Notes: generated by a model not told the origin, from the letters alone. A DNA stretch of 64,000 nucleotides from Nonomuraea jiangxiensis (GCF_900099965.1 NZ_FNDJ01000009.1:186001-250000), one strand, 5' to 3'; counted from the stretch's first letter, positions 8,708-17,223 are shown. Made by a program: numbers and translations.

Positions 8708-9292
8708 GTGGACGAGACGCTACAGAAGATCATCAAGGACCTCAACGAGGCCGCGGCCCAGCACGACGCCGCTCAGCAGGACAGGCTGGACCGGTGGCGG
8801 GTGCTGGAGCCCGACGCCGGAGAGTTCCTGTGGTTCCTGGCCCAGAGCATCAGCGCGCGGATCATCGTGGAGGTGGGCACCTCCCGCGGCGTGTCCACGC
8901 TGTGGCTGGCCGACGCGGCCCGCGCGGTCGGCGGGCACGTCCTCAGCCTCGACACCGACGCCGACGCCCAGGCGCACGCCCGGCGCACGACGACCGACGC
9001 CGGCCTGGCCGATCACGTGGAGTTCCGCGTCGCCGACGGCGGCTCCGCGCTCGCGAGCATGCCGGACGGCGCGGTGGACCTGCTCTTCCTCGACGCCGAA
9101 CGCCCCGAGTACCCGTCATGGTGGCCGCATCCCTACCGGGTGCTGCGCCAGGGCGGCGTCCTCGTGGCCGACAACGCCCTGTCCCACCCCGAGGAGATCG
9201 CCCCGCTGCACGACCTGCTGCGGCAGGAGCCACGGCTGACCGTGACCACGATCAACGTCGGCAAGGGGGAACTGGTCGCGCTACGACGGTGA
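8708..9292 (+). CDS. Class I SAM-dependent O-methyltransferase-like protein
   Basis: 194 residues from the GTG at 8708. The Rossmann core shows IIVEVGTSRGVSTLWLADAAR (motif I), GGHVLSLDTDADAQ, ADGGSALASMPDGAVDLLFLDAERPEY and a late GGVLVADNALSHPEEI strand. The layout matches the catechol/caffeoyl-CoA O-methyltransferase group (Methyltransf_24 type). No Shine-Dalgarno precedes the GTG, so it may be leaderless, or a longer in-frame start may be used. Substrate unknown; no pathway neighbours. Confidence 0.75.
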   Translation: MDETLQKIIKDLNEAAAQHDAAQQDRLDRWRVLEPDAGEFLWFLAQSISARIIVEVGTSRGVSTLWLADAARAVGGHVLSLDTDADAQAHARRTTTDAGLADHVEFRVADGGSALASMPDGAVDLLFLDAERPEYPSWWPHPYRVLRQGGVLVADNALSHPEEIAPLHDLLRQEPRLTVTTINVGKGELVALRR

Positions 9293-9425
9293 CCGGCCCG
9301 TCGTTGAACTCGTCGCCCTGCGTTGCCCGATCACCGCGCACCGTCGCCGCCCGTGCACAAAGATGGAGGCAGAGTCACCACGGGCTCCGAAGAGGCGACG
9401 CCGTCGCCCCGTGACGGAGGTGCGC

Positions 9426-10259
9426 ATGAGCGTGAGCCGGATCGCCGAACGGGCGGTGCAGTGGGTGATGGCGGTCGCGGGCATCGGGATCTCGCTGGCC
9501 GGCCTGCTGGGGTTACTCGACAACGTGGCCCTGGGCGGCGCCCTGCCGAAGATCACGCTGCTCATCCTCAGCACGGTGGTGGTCTACCTCCTGCTGGAGC
9601 TCGGCCGGCTGCGTGTGGTCGACGACATCCACGACGTCGTACGACGGCTCGACACGGACGCGATCGTCCGCGACCGCCTGCGTGACCAATACGGCGGCGT
9701 GGCACGCGTGCACCGCGGGTTCCCCGGCCAGGTGTTCGCGGAGCACCTCGGCGCGGCCCGCAGCGAGGTACGCATCCTGCAGACCTGGATCCCCAACCTG
9801 CAGAACTTCCAGCAGGAGCTGGAGGACGCCATCGTCCACAGGCGGATCCGGGTCCGCGTGCTGCTGCTGCATCCCGCGTCCCCGGTCGCGCTGCTCCGCG
9901 ACGAGGCGCTGGCCGGGCATCGCGAGCCCGCCGCCGAGGTGAACGTCCGCGAGAGCGTGGAGCACTGCCTGGAGACCTTCTCCAAGATCCACGCCAGACT
10001 GGGCGAGCACCACGGACTCCTCCAGGTTCACGTCTACAACTCGCTGCCGTCGGTCGCCGTCTACCAGGTGGACGAGCGCTACTTCGTCAGCTCCTTCCTG
10101 CACGGCAAGCTCGCCATCGACTCCAGCCAGATCGAGGTGGAGGGCAGCGACACCGGCATGGGCCGCGACGTACGCCACGAGCTGGACAAGATCTGGGACA
10201 TCAGCCACCCCGTCGATCCCGGCGACTGGCGCAGATCGGTCAACAACCTCCGTTTCTAG
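9426..10259 (+). CDS. Membrane-anchored PLD-like protein
   Basis: 277 residues. The ATG at 9426 is preceded by GGAGG, making it a better start than the ATG at 9363. Two N-terminal transmembrane segments (about residues 12-30 and 40-58) are followed by an amphipathic stretch and a soluble domain of about 200 residues. The block GQVFAEHLGAARSEVRILQTWIPN and a late HGKLAIDSS resemble half of a phospholipase D-type HKD active site, though the spacing (HxKxxxD) is one short of canonical. It sits 18 bp upstream of the haem-oxygenase-fold gene and is probably co-transcribed with it. It may act on lipids or nucleotides at the inner membrane face; function is inferred. Confidence 0.55.
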   Translation: MSVSRIAERAVQWVMAVAGIGISLAGLLGLLDNVALGGALPKITLLILSTVVVYLLLELGRLRVVDDIHDVVRRLDTDAIVRDRLRDQYGGVARVHRGFPGQVFAEHLGAARSEVRILQTWIPNLQNFQQELEDAIVHRRIRVRVLLLHPASPVALLRDEALAGHREPAAEVNVRESVEHCLETFSKIHARLGEHHGLLQVHVYNSLPSVAVYQVDERYFVSSFLHGKLAIDSSQIEVEGSDTGMGRDVRHELDKIWDISHPVDPGDWRRSVNNLRF

Positions 10260-10277
10260 GCGCGAAAGGACTGTCCC

Positions 10278-11051
10278 GTGGACGATTCCGGCTTCCTCAG
10301 AGAGCTCGACGGCTTCGAAGACGGCCTGATCGAGGACTTCAAGCGGCATCCCGTGCTCGTCCACGTGCCGCTGCTCTCCGACGACGACTTCGCCACGCTG
10401 CTGCTGCAGCGGCGCTTCCTGTCGCTGGCCTTCACCCCGGCCTACGACCTGGCGATCGACCTGCTGACCGATGAGAGCGGGCTGCGCATCGCCCGTACGA
10501 TCCTGCGCGAGGAATATCCGGGCAGCCACGGCCGCACGCGCTCGCACCGCGAGGACATGAAGGAGGACCTACTCCAGCTCGGCGTCACCCGGCAGGCGCT
10601 GGTCGAGGCCCGGCCGACCGGGGCGACGACGGCCGCCGTCACGGGCACCCTGGAGCTCATCGCCGACGCCGGGCGGGCCGAGCACGCGGATCTGCGGCTG
10701 CTGACGATCCTGCGCTTCTGGGGAGAGATCCTCGTCTCACTGGAATACGGGCGGTTCTGGCCCCGGATGGAGGGGCGGCTGACGCACAACGGCAAGAACC
10801 AGTCCTACTTCTACTACCCCCACCTGGTGCATGACGCGAAGGCGCATCCGCTCGCGACGACCTCCCGGCTGTCGGCCAGCCACTCCGACCGGCTCGGCGT
10901 GCGGCTGAGCGAGTTGCTGGCGCGTGACGGGGACACCGACGGGTTCCGGCAGGTCGAGCAGCGGGCGTACCAGTTGCGGGTGGACTTCTACGACCAGTTC
11001 CTGCCGATGGCCCGGCAACCGGAAGAGGCGTCCCCATCCCTGACGCCCTGA
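10278..11051 (+). CDS. Haem-oxygenase-fold (HDO-like) putative iron enzyme
   Basis: 257 residues from a GTG with AAAGGA upstream. The predicted all-helical protein carries REEYPGSHGRTRSHRED, LRFWGEILVSLEYG and RVDFYDQFLP, a pattern of Glu and His residues on helices like the haem-oxygenase-like iron-containing redox enzymes. Such proteins typically use a diiron centre for oxidations. No cofactor or substrate can be assigned. It follows the PLD-like membrane gene by 18 bp, and the pairing is the only functional clue. Confidence 0.55.
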   Translation: MDDSGFLRELDGFEDGLIEDFKRHPVLVHVPLLSDDDFATLLLQRRFLSLAFTPAYDLAIDLLTDESGLRIARTILREEYPGSHGRTRSHREDMKEDLLQLGVTRQALVEARPTGATTAAVTGTLELIADAGRAEHADLRLLTILRFWGEILVSLEYGRFWPRMEGRLTHNGKNQSYFYYPHLVHDAKAHPLATTSRLSASHSDRLGVRLSELLARDGDTDGFRQVEQRAYQLRVDFYDQFLPMARQPEEASPSLTP

Positions 11052-12073
11052 TCAGTGGGCCTCCCCAGTGGAAGGCCCGCCTCCGGCTTGCCGGAAGGGT
11101 GGCCCGCTCTAGCGGGAGTAGAACTCGACCACGAGCTGCTCGCCCACGGCGACGGCGAGTCAACCGTGCTCAGCGGGATGACCGGCACGACCGTCGCTCC
11201 TGCAGTAAGGATGGCGTGGTGCACGCGGCGAAACTTCACCATGTCCGGACACTGGAGCCGCGATTCGGTCGCCGCGACCTGGGCTGATCTTCGTCACAGC
11301 CGCAGCCAGGGTATGTACGTGGTGCCAGACCTCGGGATTCATGTTGTCCGCCGCGGACAGGTCAGTCACGCTGGGTGAGGACGACCACACCCTGCCCTGC
11401 GCCCACGCCTGCGATCAAGCCGCTCAAGGCCATGGCTGTCGGGCGCAGGCTCGACCGTGAGCCGCGCAATTTGCCGATGGGAGTCCGGCGGGCAGGGCGA
11501 AATGGACGCGACGCATCAGGGTTCCCTTTCACTCGGCGGATGACGGCTCAGGTGAAGGCGGCGACACCGGTCAGGGTGCGGCCGATCAGCAGCTTGTGGA
11601 TCTGGCTCGTTCCTTCGTAGAGGGTCATCACGCGGGCGTCCCGCAGGTACTTGGCGACTGGGTATTCGTCGATGCCTTCCTCGCGCGAAGAACTGGGGCC
11701 ACCGCGCTACGTCGTCAAAGCCTGGTAAGACGGCCTGCCCATGACGAGGGCCGCGCCGACTGTGCTGTAGGCGACGCAGTTTCACCAACGGTCGGCGGAG
11801 TAGGCCAGATGCGCGCAGGCGGCGCAGGTCAGGCAGCCCCGCCGGGTGTGATCTCCTCGTTCGGTCGTAATGTCCAGCCCTCGCCGCTCGCGAACCGTTG
11901 TTCCCTGAGCGAACGTGGGATACTGGGATGAGGCGTCATGGAAGGGCTCGGCCGACGAGAGCCCATGACCTGGGGTGATCCCAGCCGCAAGATCAGCAAG
12001 AAAGTTTTGCGCCCATGATCAACGAACCGGGCTGGGACGATCCGAGGCCAGATTAGCCGAGGAGGGATGCCCA
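11052..12073. other. Degenerate intergenic stretch with hairpins and gene remnants
   Basis: About 1 kb with no intact gene. Short hairpins at 11057-11078 (GGGCCT/AGGCCC) and a CCCGCTCTAGCGGG palindrome near 11103 follow the upstream operon. A minus-strand frame ending in TAG at 11109 reads GEQLVVEFYSR, like a ribosomal protein S4 C-terminus, but is too short to rely on. The 3' end of an acyl-CoA dehydrogenase (11548-11682) is clear and listed separately. Confidence 0.5.
11548..11682 (-). pseudogene. Acyl-CoA dehydrogenase C-terminal remnant
   Basis: About 44 codons read GIDEYPVAKYLRDARVMTL then YEGTSQIHKLLIGRTLTG and a natural stop at 11548. This is the conserved last segment of acyl-CoA dehydrogenases, including the YEGTSQI motif that carries the catalytic Glu in some members. 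Upstream the frame loses similarity, so at least 85 percent of the gene is gone. Confidence 0.8.
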
Positions 12074-12745
12074 GTGGACGTCCACGAAGCCCTCTACACG
12101 ACGCGGATGATGCGGCGGATGCGGCCCGACCCGATTCCGCTGGAGACGCAGTGCCGCATCCTCGACGCCGCGATCCGCGCGCCCAGCGGAGGTAACGCGC
12201 AGCGCTGGCACTTCCTCGTCGTCGAGGACCCGAAGACCAAGGCGAGGCTGCACGAGATCTACCGGAGATGCCGGCGGCTGGAGTACGAGGATTCCGAGTC
12301 CGCCGCCCTGGGAAAGGCCCTGCACGAGGCCGGCGAGGACCAAGCCGAGACGATGCGGAAGATCAAGGCGTCCGGTGACTACTTCACCGACCACTTCGAA
12401 GAGATCCCGCTGCTGATCTTCGTCTTCGCCATCGACGACCTCGGCGGGGCGAACATCTACCCCGCGATCTGGAACGCGTTCCTGGCCGCCCGCGCCGAGG
12501 GCGTCGGCGGCGTCATGACCTTCGTCCTGCGGTACGCCGAGGATGAGGTCACCGAGCTGCTGGGCGTCCCCGTCGAGCAGGGCTGGCGGATGACGACGAT
12601 GCTGGCCTTCGGCTACCCGCTGGGCAGATGGGGAGTGGCGGCCAACCGCCGTCCCGTCCACGAGGTGGCCTCCCGGGAGCACTGGGAGCAGCCGTTCGGC
12701 GTGGAGATCCCGGACCCTCTCTGGAGCCCTCAGGCCGGGGCCTGA
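12074..12745 (+). CDS. Nitroreductase-family FMN oxidoreductase
   Basis: 223 residues from the GTG at 12074, preceded by GGAGG; a longer in-frame start exists but lacks a ribosome site. Family marks are the FMN-binding RMMRRMRPDPI near the N-terminus, AAIRAPSGGNAQRWHF, the mid-protein IYPAIWNAFLAARAEGVGGVMT and the C-terminal FGYPLGRWG. Relatives reduce nitro groups, enones or flavins with NAD(P)H. No pathway partner lies nearby, so the substrate is open. Confidence 0.85.
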   Translation: MDVHEALYTTRMMRRMRPDPIPLETQCRILDAAIRAPSGGNAQRWHFLVVEDPKTKARLHEIYRRCRRLEYEDSESAALGKALHEAGEDQAETMRKIKASGDYFTDHFEEIPLLIFVFAIDDLGGANIYPAIWNAFLAARAEGVGGVMTFVLRYAEDEVTELLGVPVEQGWRMTTMLAFGYPLGRWGVAANRRPVHEVASREHWEQPFGVEIPDPLWSPQAGA

Positions 12746-12853
12746 GTGTCCGGCGGCGGGGATCGGCCGCGTTCCCGGCCCTCTGGGAGGCCTTGGCCTT
12801 GTTCGGGTTCAGCACGGGCAAACCTCGGGTCAGATCGCGGCGTCTCGACTGCG

Positions 12854-13129
12854 TCACTGGTGTTGTGGGGGCCACGCGCTGAAGAGCGGCAGCCACAACA
12901 CCACCGTGGCGCCCTGCGGCGAGTCCGCGACTTTGAGGGTTCCTTGGTGGGCTTGGGCGATATCGCGGGAGATGGCCAGGCCGAGCCCGCTGCCGCCGGG
13001 ATCGCGACGGCGGCCGTCGTCGAGCCGGACGAAGCGTTCGAAGACGCGTTCGCGGTGGGCGGGCGGGATGCCTGCCCCGTCGTCCACCACGATGACCGCG
13101 ACCCCGTCCAGCACACGGATCAGCTGCAG
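12854..13129 (-). pseudogene. Histidine kinase ATP-binding domain fragment
   Basis: Reads VIVVDDGAGIPPAHRERVFE (N/G1 region) then GGSGLGLAISRDIAQAHQG (G2 box) and GATVVLWLP, the last 80 residues of a sensor kinase HATPase domain with a natural stop at 12854. The frame is closed by a TAG just upstream (about 13130), so the sensor, HAMP and His-phosphotransfer parts are missing. No response regulator is adjacent. Confidence 0.8.
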
Positions 13130-13206
13130 CTAGAGGCCAACAGGTAAGGACGACTTGGCCGCCCCGGGAACCCTGCGGCAGGGGTGAAGCCTGCCTCTCC
13201 AAGCGA

Positions 13207-14055
13207 TCACATGGTCGTGCGCGCGCTCCACAGTTCGGGGAAGACTGTCTGGTCCAGGCTGTTGTGCAGCCAGTCGACAGCCGGCGTTCGGTAGTAGCCC
13301 GGTTTGGCGCCGAAGGTGCGTATGGTCACCGTCAGGTGTACTTGCTTCCACCGGGTGAAGCGATCGGCGACCTGAGTCAGCGCCTCGCCGAGCTCCCGCA
13401 GGTCGGTGAAGGATTCGTCGTGGTAGACCTGCACCCAGGCGGCCTCCACCTCGGGCTGTGCGACGTACGGCTCGGCGAAGTCGCGGTGGACGGCGGAGTC
13501 CGGCAGCGGCAGCCCTCTGCGCTGCAGCAGGGCCAGAACCTCGTCATAGAGGCTGGGCGCGCTGAGAGCGTCCTGCAGCCCCTGGTGGATCAGAGGCGTG
13601 GACCGGTGCGGCTCCAGCATCTCCGCAGACTTCTGTCCCAGCAGGAACACCAGGTGACGGAACATGTACGAGTGAAGCGAGGATGCTTCGCCCTTGCCGA
13701 GCTGGGCCTTGATCGGGTTCCAGTCCGAGGGCGTCATGTCCGCGTAGCTCTCCCAGGTGGCCTCGAGCGCACGCAGATGAGCCACGCTACGTCTCAGAGT
13801 GCGCAGGGCCGCGGGCACATCATCGGCAAGGACTTCGCGTCGTGCCCTGCCGAGCTCATGGCAGAGCAACCCGAAGTAGAGCTCCATCACCTGGGAACTG
13901 ATCAGGAAGGCCATCTCATAGGCGGTTTCCGTCCTCGGCCGCTGCAAGGTGTGCAGCTGCCGAACCTGGAAGTAATCGATGTAGCGGGTGGTCCCGCTGA
14001 TCTCGCCTGATACGGCGCTTTCCGGGCGCAGATCGCGCCATGATCGGGCGACCAT
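13207..14055 (-). CDS. Tryptophan 2,3-dioxygenase-like haem protein
   Basis: 282 residues; the ATG at 14055 follows GGGAGGGA. The helical layout fits the TDO family: YIDYFQVRQLHTLQ and ETAYEMAFLISSQVMELYF near the N-terminus, SSLHSYMFRHLVFLLGQKS mid-protein, and RFTRWKQVHLTVTIRTFGAK carrying the likely proximal haem His. Classical TDOs have a GTGGS-type loop after this helix; here it reads GAKPGYYRTPAVDW, so this is a divergent subgroup. Relatives in secondary metabolism modify tryptophan in other ways. It stands alone, about 21 kb from the tryptophan-using cluster. Oxidation of an indole substrate is likely; N-formylkynurenine formation is not assured. Confidence 0.7.
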   Translation of the reverse strand: MVARSWRDLRPESAVSGEISGTTRYIDYFQVRQLHTLQRPRTETAYEMAFLISSQVMELYFGLLCHELGRARREVLADDVPAALRTLRRSVAHLRALEATWESYADMTPSDWNPIKAQLGKGEASSLHSYMFRHLVFLLGQKSAEMLEPHRSTPLIHQGLQDALSAPSLYDEVLALLQRRGLPLPDSAVHRDFAEPYVAQPEVEAAWVQVYHDESFTDLRELGEALTQVADRFTRWKQVHLTVTIRTFGAKPGYYRTPAVDWLHNSLDQTVFPELWSARTTM

Positions 14056-14330
14056 GGTATCCCTCCCTCTCCGCCGAGAACGGGTACTCGTCTGCTGCCA
14101 TGGAAGGGGCAGACCTTTGCGGTCCGGCCGGTCTACCCAAAACTCTACGTCCGGAATCGAAGTCCACCGCGCCTGGGGACCCCCGGAGCCGGTCCACTCG
14201 GGCGGGCAATCGGCCGCTTCTGGATCCGTCGCTGGCCATCACGTGACGTATAGCGTCCGCATGCCGGACAAGGTCGTCGCCGTCACCGGCGGGCTGGGAC
14301 CCGGGCCACAGCCAGGTCGCTAGCAGGGCG

Positions 14331-14462
14331 GCGGCCTGCGCCGACATCATCTTGAACGTGCTCACCTACCCGGCCGCCGACGAGGTCCTGGGGGGACACG
14401 GCCGAACAGCTGGCCGGGAGGGTAGTCATCGACGCGAGTGATCCCCTGAGCGTCCTGCCGAC
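14331..14462 (+). pseudogene. Frameshifted NADP/F420-dependent oxidoreductase remnant
   Basis: The first frame reads ACADIILNVLTYPAADEVLGG, then a shift near 14405 leads to EQLAGRVVIDASDPLSVL. Together these match the end of the Rossmann fold in F420-dependent NADP reductase-like proteins (ADIV..VPY..VDEVL.. then LAGKVVIDATNPL). Start, nucleotide-binding GxGxxG and C-terminus are missing. Confidence 0.6.
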
Positions 14463-14627
14463 GGCAACAGCACGAAGCCCAACCGCGCCGCGCCATGCCG
14501 AAACCCGGTCCATCTCATCTTCGAGCACGGTCCATCGCTCTACCAGGTCGTCGGTTCCTGACGGCGGCGCCGCCGGAGCCCGGCCGACATCGCCAACACC
14601 ACCTCGCACGACGCCTTCGCCCCGCAG

Positions 14628-14828
14628 GTGCTGGAGCTCTCCCGCCCGGCTCGACCGCAGGGAGCACACCTCCGCATCGACCCGGCCGCCTACCAGAACT
14701 TCAACATCGACTACTTCGAGCTGGTCAGGCGCGTTCCATGGAAGCTCACGTTGCTCTCACTCACCGGCCTCCTGGTCGCCGCCAGCCTCATGATGTGCCT
14801 GGACCGGATTGTCAGGGCCAGCCTCTGA
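14628..14828 (+). CDS. Hypothetical 66-residue protein with one transmembrane segment
   Basis: ATG at 14628; C-terminal hydrophobic segment LTLLSLTGLLVAASLMM. No ribosome site stands out, and the flanks are degenerate, so this may be the tail of a decayed gene. I recognise no family. Confidence 0.25.
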   Translation: MLELSRPARPQGAHLRIDPAAYQNFNIDYFELVRRVPWKLTLLSLTGLLVAASLMMCLDRIVRASL

Positions 14829-15032
14829 CTCTTCTGCCGCGGCAGGCGATCAGCCTCACGCCTTGGGGCGGGAGACGGCATGGCGCTGGCTGCAGCACCT
14901 GCTGAAACTCCCGCCCTGGCCGGGACACCAGGACCTGATTGCGATCGAATCGACGCAGCCGACAAGCAAACCGCGCATGCATGTCCGTGAAGCGCGCTCA
15001 GCGACGTCGTCGAGCGACGCGATGACGAAGGC

Positions 15033-15566
15033 TCACCCCTCAGCCAGGTCGTTCGAGCCCTCGCCGACGCCTTTCACGTAGCGGTGCGCCGGGACGACGA
15101 TGGAGCCGGTCTCGCTCGGTGCCAGGTGGTCGAACAGACCCTCGTCCAACCAGCCGCTTCGTTCGTAGAACCTACGGGCCCGCGTGTTGCCGGCGACGAC
15201 CGCCAGCCAGGCCCGCCGGTGGCCGTTGGCCGCGACCAGGCGTTCGGCCTCAGCGAGCATGGCGGCCGCCACGTCGGAGCCCCGGTGTTCCCTGGCCACG
15301 TAGACCTGCTCCACCTCGTCCTCGACCACCATCACGAACCCGGCCACGGCACCCTCGACGATCGCGACGACCGTGTCCTCGACCCGCTGCGCAGCACGCT
15401 CTCCGAACGACTCCGGGGTCCGGACCGCCGCGAGCTCGTCGGGGACGTTCCCCCGGTGCCCGTCGCCCCATCCCTCGCACCAGATCCTGGCTACCGCCTG
15501 CGCGTCCTCATGTCTCGCCGGACGCAATTCCACAGTCTCACTCCTTGCCGACCAAGCACGGGCCAT
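15033..15566 (-). CDS. GNAT-family N-acetyltransferase
   Basis: 177 residues. GNAT motifs are VELRPARHEDAQAVARIWCEG (beta1-alpha1), VEQVYVAREHRGSDVAAAML (motif A, R-x-x-G-x-A-like acetyl-CoA loop) and GNTRARRFYERSGW (motif B). The ATG at 15566 overlaps the stop of the upstream GNAT gene by one base (TGATG), so the two are translationally coupled. Substrate unknown; small-molecule detoxification is typical of such pairs. Confidence 0.85.
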   Translation of the reverse strand: MARAWSARSETVELRPARHEDAQAVARIWCEGWGDGHRGNVPDELAAVRTPESFGERAAQRVEDTVVAIVEGAVAGFVMVVEDEVEQVYVAREHRGSDVAAAMLAEAERLVAANGHRRAWLAVVAGNTRARRFYERSGWLDEGLFDHLAPSETGSIVVPAHRYVKGVGEGSNDLAEG

Positions 15567-16024
15567 CACGACTCCCTGATGGCGCCGGGTTCCGTCGTCT
15601 GCCAGCGGCAGATCGTCTTGGAGATCAACGTGGCACCGATGCGCCGGTAGAAGCGCTGGGCCGCCACGTTGGCCGCGGCGACCTCCCAGCGGACCACCCT
15701 GCCTTTCGCGGCCTCGGAAGCCGCGAGCATCAGCCGCTCCCCGGTTCCCTGGCCGCGCTCCCCGTCGCGTACGAAGAGGTCGTCCAGCGCAAGATAGTCC
15801 GTGCCCGACCACAGACTGGCCCTTTCGAACCAGGACACGTAACCGACCGCCCGCCCACCCCGCTCCGCGAGCAAATAGGTGATCTCGGGGCGGGCGAGGA
15901 ACTCTCGCATGCGATCGACGCTCACGGTGATCGCCGATTCCTGGTTCTGATACTCGGCGAGCTCGCACATCAAGCCGTGAACGGTCGCCGCGTCGGCGGC
16001 CGTGGCACGACGGATCGACACCAT
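15566..16024 (-). CDS. GNAT-family N-acetyltransferase
   Basis: 152 residues beginning SIRRATAADAATVHGLMCEL. It has LDDLFVRDGERGQGTGERLM (motif A with the GQGTG acetyl-CoA loop) and NVAAQRFYRRIGA (motif B), like diamine/thialysine-type acetyltransferases of the SSAT2 group. It is coupled to the next GNAT by a TGATG overlap and starts 14 bp after a truncated MFS gene, so the three were probably once one operon. Polyamine or antibiotic acetylation is possible, not shown. Confidence 0.85.
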   Translation of the reverse strand: MVSIRRATAADAATVHGLMCELAEYQNQESAITVSVDRMREFLARPEITYLLAERGGRAVGYVSWFERASLWSGTDYLALDDLFVRDGERGQGTGERLMLAASEAAKGRVVRWEVAAANVAAQRFYRRIGATLISKTICRWQTTEPGAIRES

Positions 16025-16038
16025 GATGGGTTCCCTTC

Positions 16039-16513
16039 TCAGGACGTGGGAGGAATGTGACGTAGCTGGAGGAGCGCCAGGATCGCCGCGCCACCCGCGA
16101 TGACCGCCGCGACGACGGCGGCCACGTTGAGCCCGCCGGCGAAGGCCTCGCGAGCGGGCGCGAGCACCGCCGCGGCCAGCTCGTTCGGAAGCCCCTGAGC
16201 CGCCGACACCGCGCCGTCGAGGCTGTCGCGGCCGGCCGCCGCCACCTCGGGCGGCAGGTCGCCTGGCAGCGCGATGCTCACCTGGGCGCGGTAGACGAGG
16301 GCGCCGATGCTGCCGATGACGGCGATGCCGAGCGAGATGCCCAGGTCGCTGCAGGTGGCGGCCAAGCCGGAGGCCGCCCCTGCCTTCTGCGGCGGCACCG
16401 AGCCCACGACCAGGTTGGTGGTCAGCGCCATGGACGGCGCGACGGCGGGATAGAGCACCATGAAGCCGGCGACCAGCAGCGGTAGCCCGCCCTGCCGGAC
16501 CGGCAGCTCGCTG
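16039..16513 (-). pseudogene. C-terminal fragment of an MFS (DHA2) transporter
   Basis: About 158 residues with the last transmembrane helices of a 14-TM drug exporter: LPLLVAGFMVLYPAVAPSM, TTNLVVGSVPPQKAGAASGL (the conserved exit-loop motif) and GGLNVAAVVAAVIAGGAAIL. The N-terminal two thirds are missing and the frame joins DNA ending at the copZ stop, consistent with a deletion bringing copZ against the transporter. Confidence 0.75.
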
Positions 16514-16534
16514 GTTCGGCAGCATCCTGGTGCA

Positions 16535-16744
16535 TCAGGCGGGAACCACCTCGTAGCCAACCTCTTCCACGACATTTCTGATCTGCTCGTCATCAAGAGG
16601 CCCGTCTGAGGTGACCGTCACCTGCCCTGTCGCCAGGTCGACGTCAACCGAAGAGACCCCGGCAACCTTGCGGATCTCGGCCGTGACCTTGCCAGCGCAT
16701 CCGCTGCAGGTCATCCCGGACACCTTGTACGTGCTCGCGCTCAT
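16535..16744 (-). CDS. copZ: Copper chaperone, HMA-domain protein (CopZ-like)
   Basis: 69 residues, one complete heavy-metal-associated domain: YKVSGMTCSGCAGKVTAEIR contains the MxCxxC copper site, and the fold ends VEEVGYEVVPA. It would bind Cu(I) in the cytoplasm and hand it to a P1B ATPase, which is not in the window. The ATG at 16744 follows GGAGTGTGGA. A CsoR-type palindrome lies 21 bp upstream, supporting copper-induced expression. Confidence 0.9.
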   Translation of the reverse strand: MSASTYKVSGMTCSGCAGKVTAEIRKVAGVSSVDVDLATGQVTVTSDGPLDDEQIRNVVEEVGYEVVPA

Positions 16745-16764
16745 TCCACACTCCATTACGCTCG

Positions 16765-16781
16765 ATACCCCTAGCGGGTAT
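16765..16781. promoter_or_regulatory. CsoR-type copper operator upstream of copZ
   Basis: ATACCC-N5-GGGTAT inverted repeat (ATACCCCTAGCGGGTAT). This matches actinobacterial CsoR operators, which release the repressor when Cu(I) binds. It lies 21 bp before the copZ start. Confidence 0.75.
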
Positions 16782-16865
16782 GCGCAGGAACGTATGTCTG
16801 ATCGCCACAAAACGCAAGCCGTACGGGCAGGGGGTATATGAGAAGCATGTCACATTGTGGATCTC

Positions 16866-16882
16866 ATACCCGCCCGGGGTAT
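16866..16882. promoter_or_regulatory. Second CsoR-type operator, facing the reductase remnant
   Basis: ATACCC-N5-GGGTAT again (ATACCCGCCCGGGGTAT), with the same spacing as the copZ site and about 14 bp before the oxidoreductase remnant. Two sites of equal architecture between divergent genes indicate a divergent copper regulon. Confidence 0.7.
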
Positions 16883-16895
16883 CCTCGGAGTTCAT

Positions 16896-17204
16896 CAGAA
16901 CGCTGAACAAGATCACTGTGGTCGGTGCCTCCCTGGCGGGGCTGCGTGCCGTACAGGCTCTGCGGAGGGAGGGCTTTGACCGCGACATCACGCTGGTCGG
17001 CGCGGAAACGCACACCCCTACAACCGGCCGCCGCTGTCGAAGAGCGTGCTGAGCGGCGATGACGATGTCACGCTGCCGGGAGCGCCGCGAGAGGCGGCGG
17101 TAACGCCAGGGAAACAACCGGTCGCGTTGGATGTCCATCGGCCGGGTTCAGGTGCGGAGCATTTCGTGGCGTACCTCGCACCCGGCGGCAGGGCACACCA
17201 GTGA
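16896..17204 (+). pseudogene. Frameshifted ferredoxin reductase-type FAD oxidoreductase remnant
   Basis: The first frame reads KITVVGASLAGLRAVQALRR then GFDRDITLVGAETH, the N-terminal FAD-binding GxGxxG-like fold. Around 17012 a frameshift moves the expected continuation into another frame (YNRPPLSKSVLSGDDDVTLP), which ends at a stop near 17204. No standard start codon precedes the first frame. This is the first fifth of a ferredoxin-NAD reductase-like gene that was probably copper-controlled. Confidence 0.75.
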
Positions 17205-17223
17205 GGAACGTGAAGGGGTTGTG

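Larger units (their letters stand above)
14056..15032. other. Degenerate stretch with oxidoreductase remnant
   Basis: About 1 kb without an intact known gene. It includes a frameshifted NAD(P)/F420 reductase remnant (14331-14462) and a 66-codon frame with one transmembrane segment (14628-14828), both listed. The remainder shows nothing recognisable. Confidence 0.5.

Noticed and set aside
11109..11156. Ribosomal protein S4 C-terminus-like peptide (GEQLVVEFYSR)
   Set aside because: Only about 15 codons match and an in-frame stop lies just upstream; too short to annotate as a gene remnant on its own.
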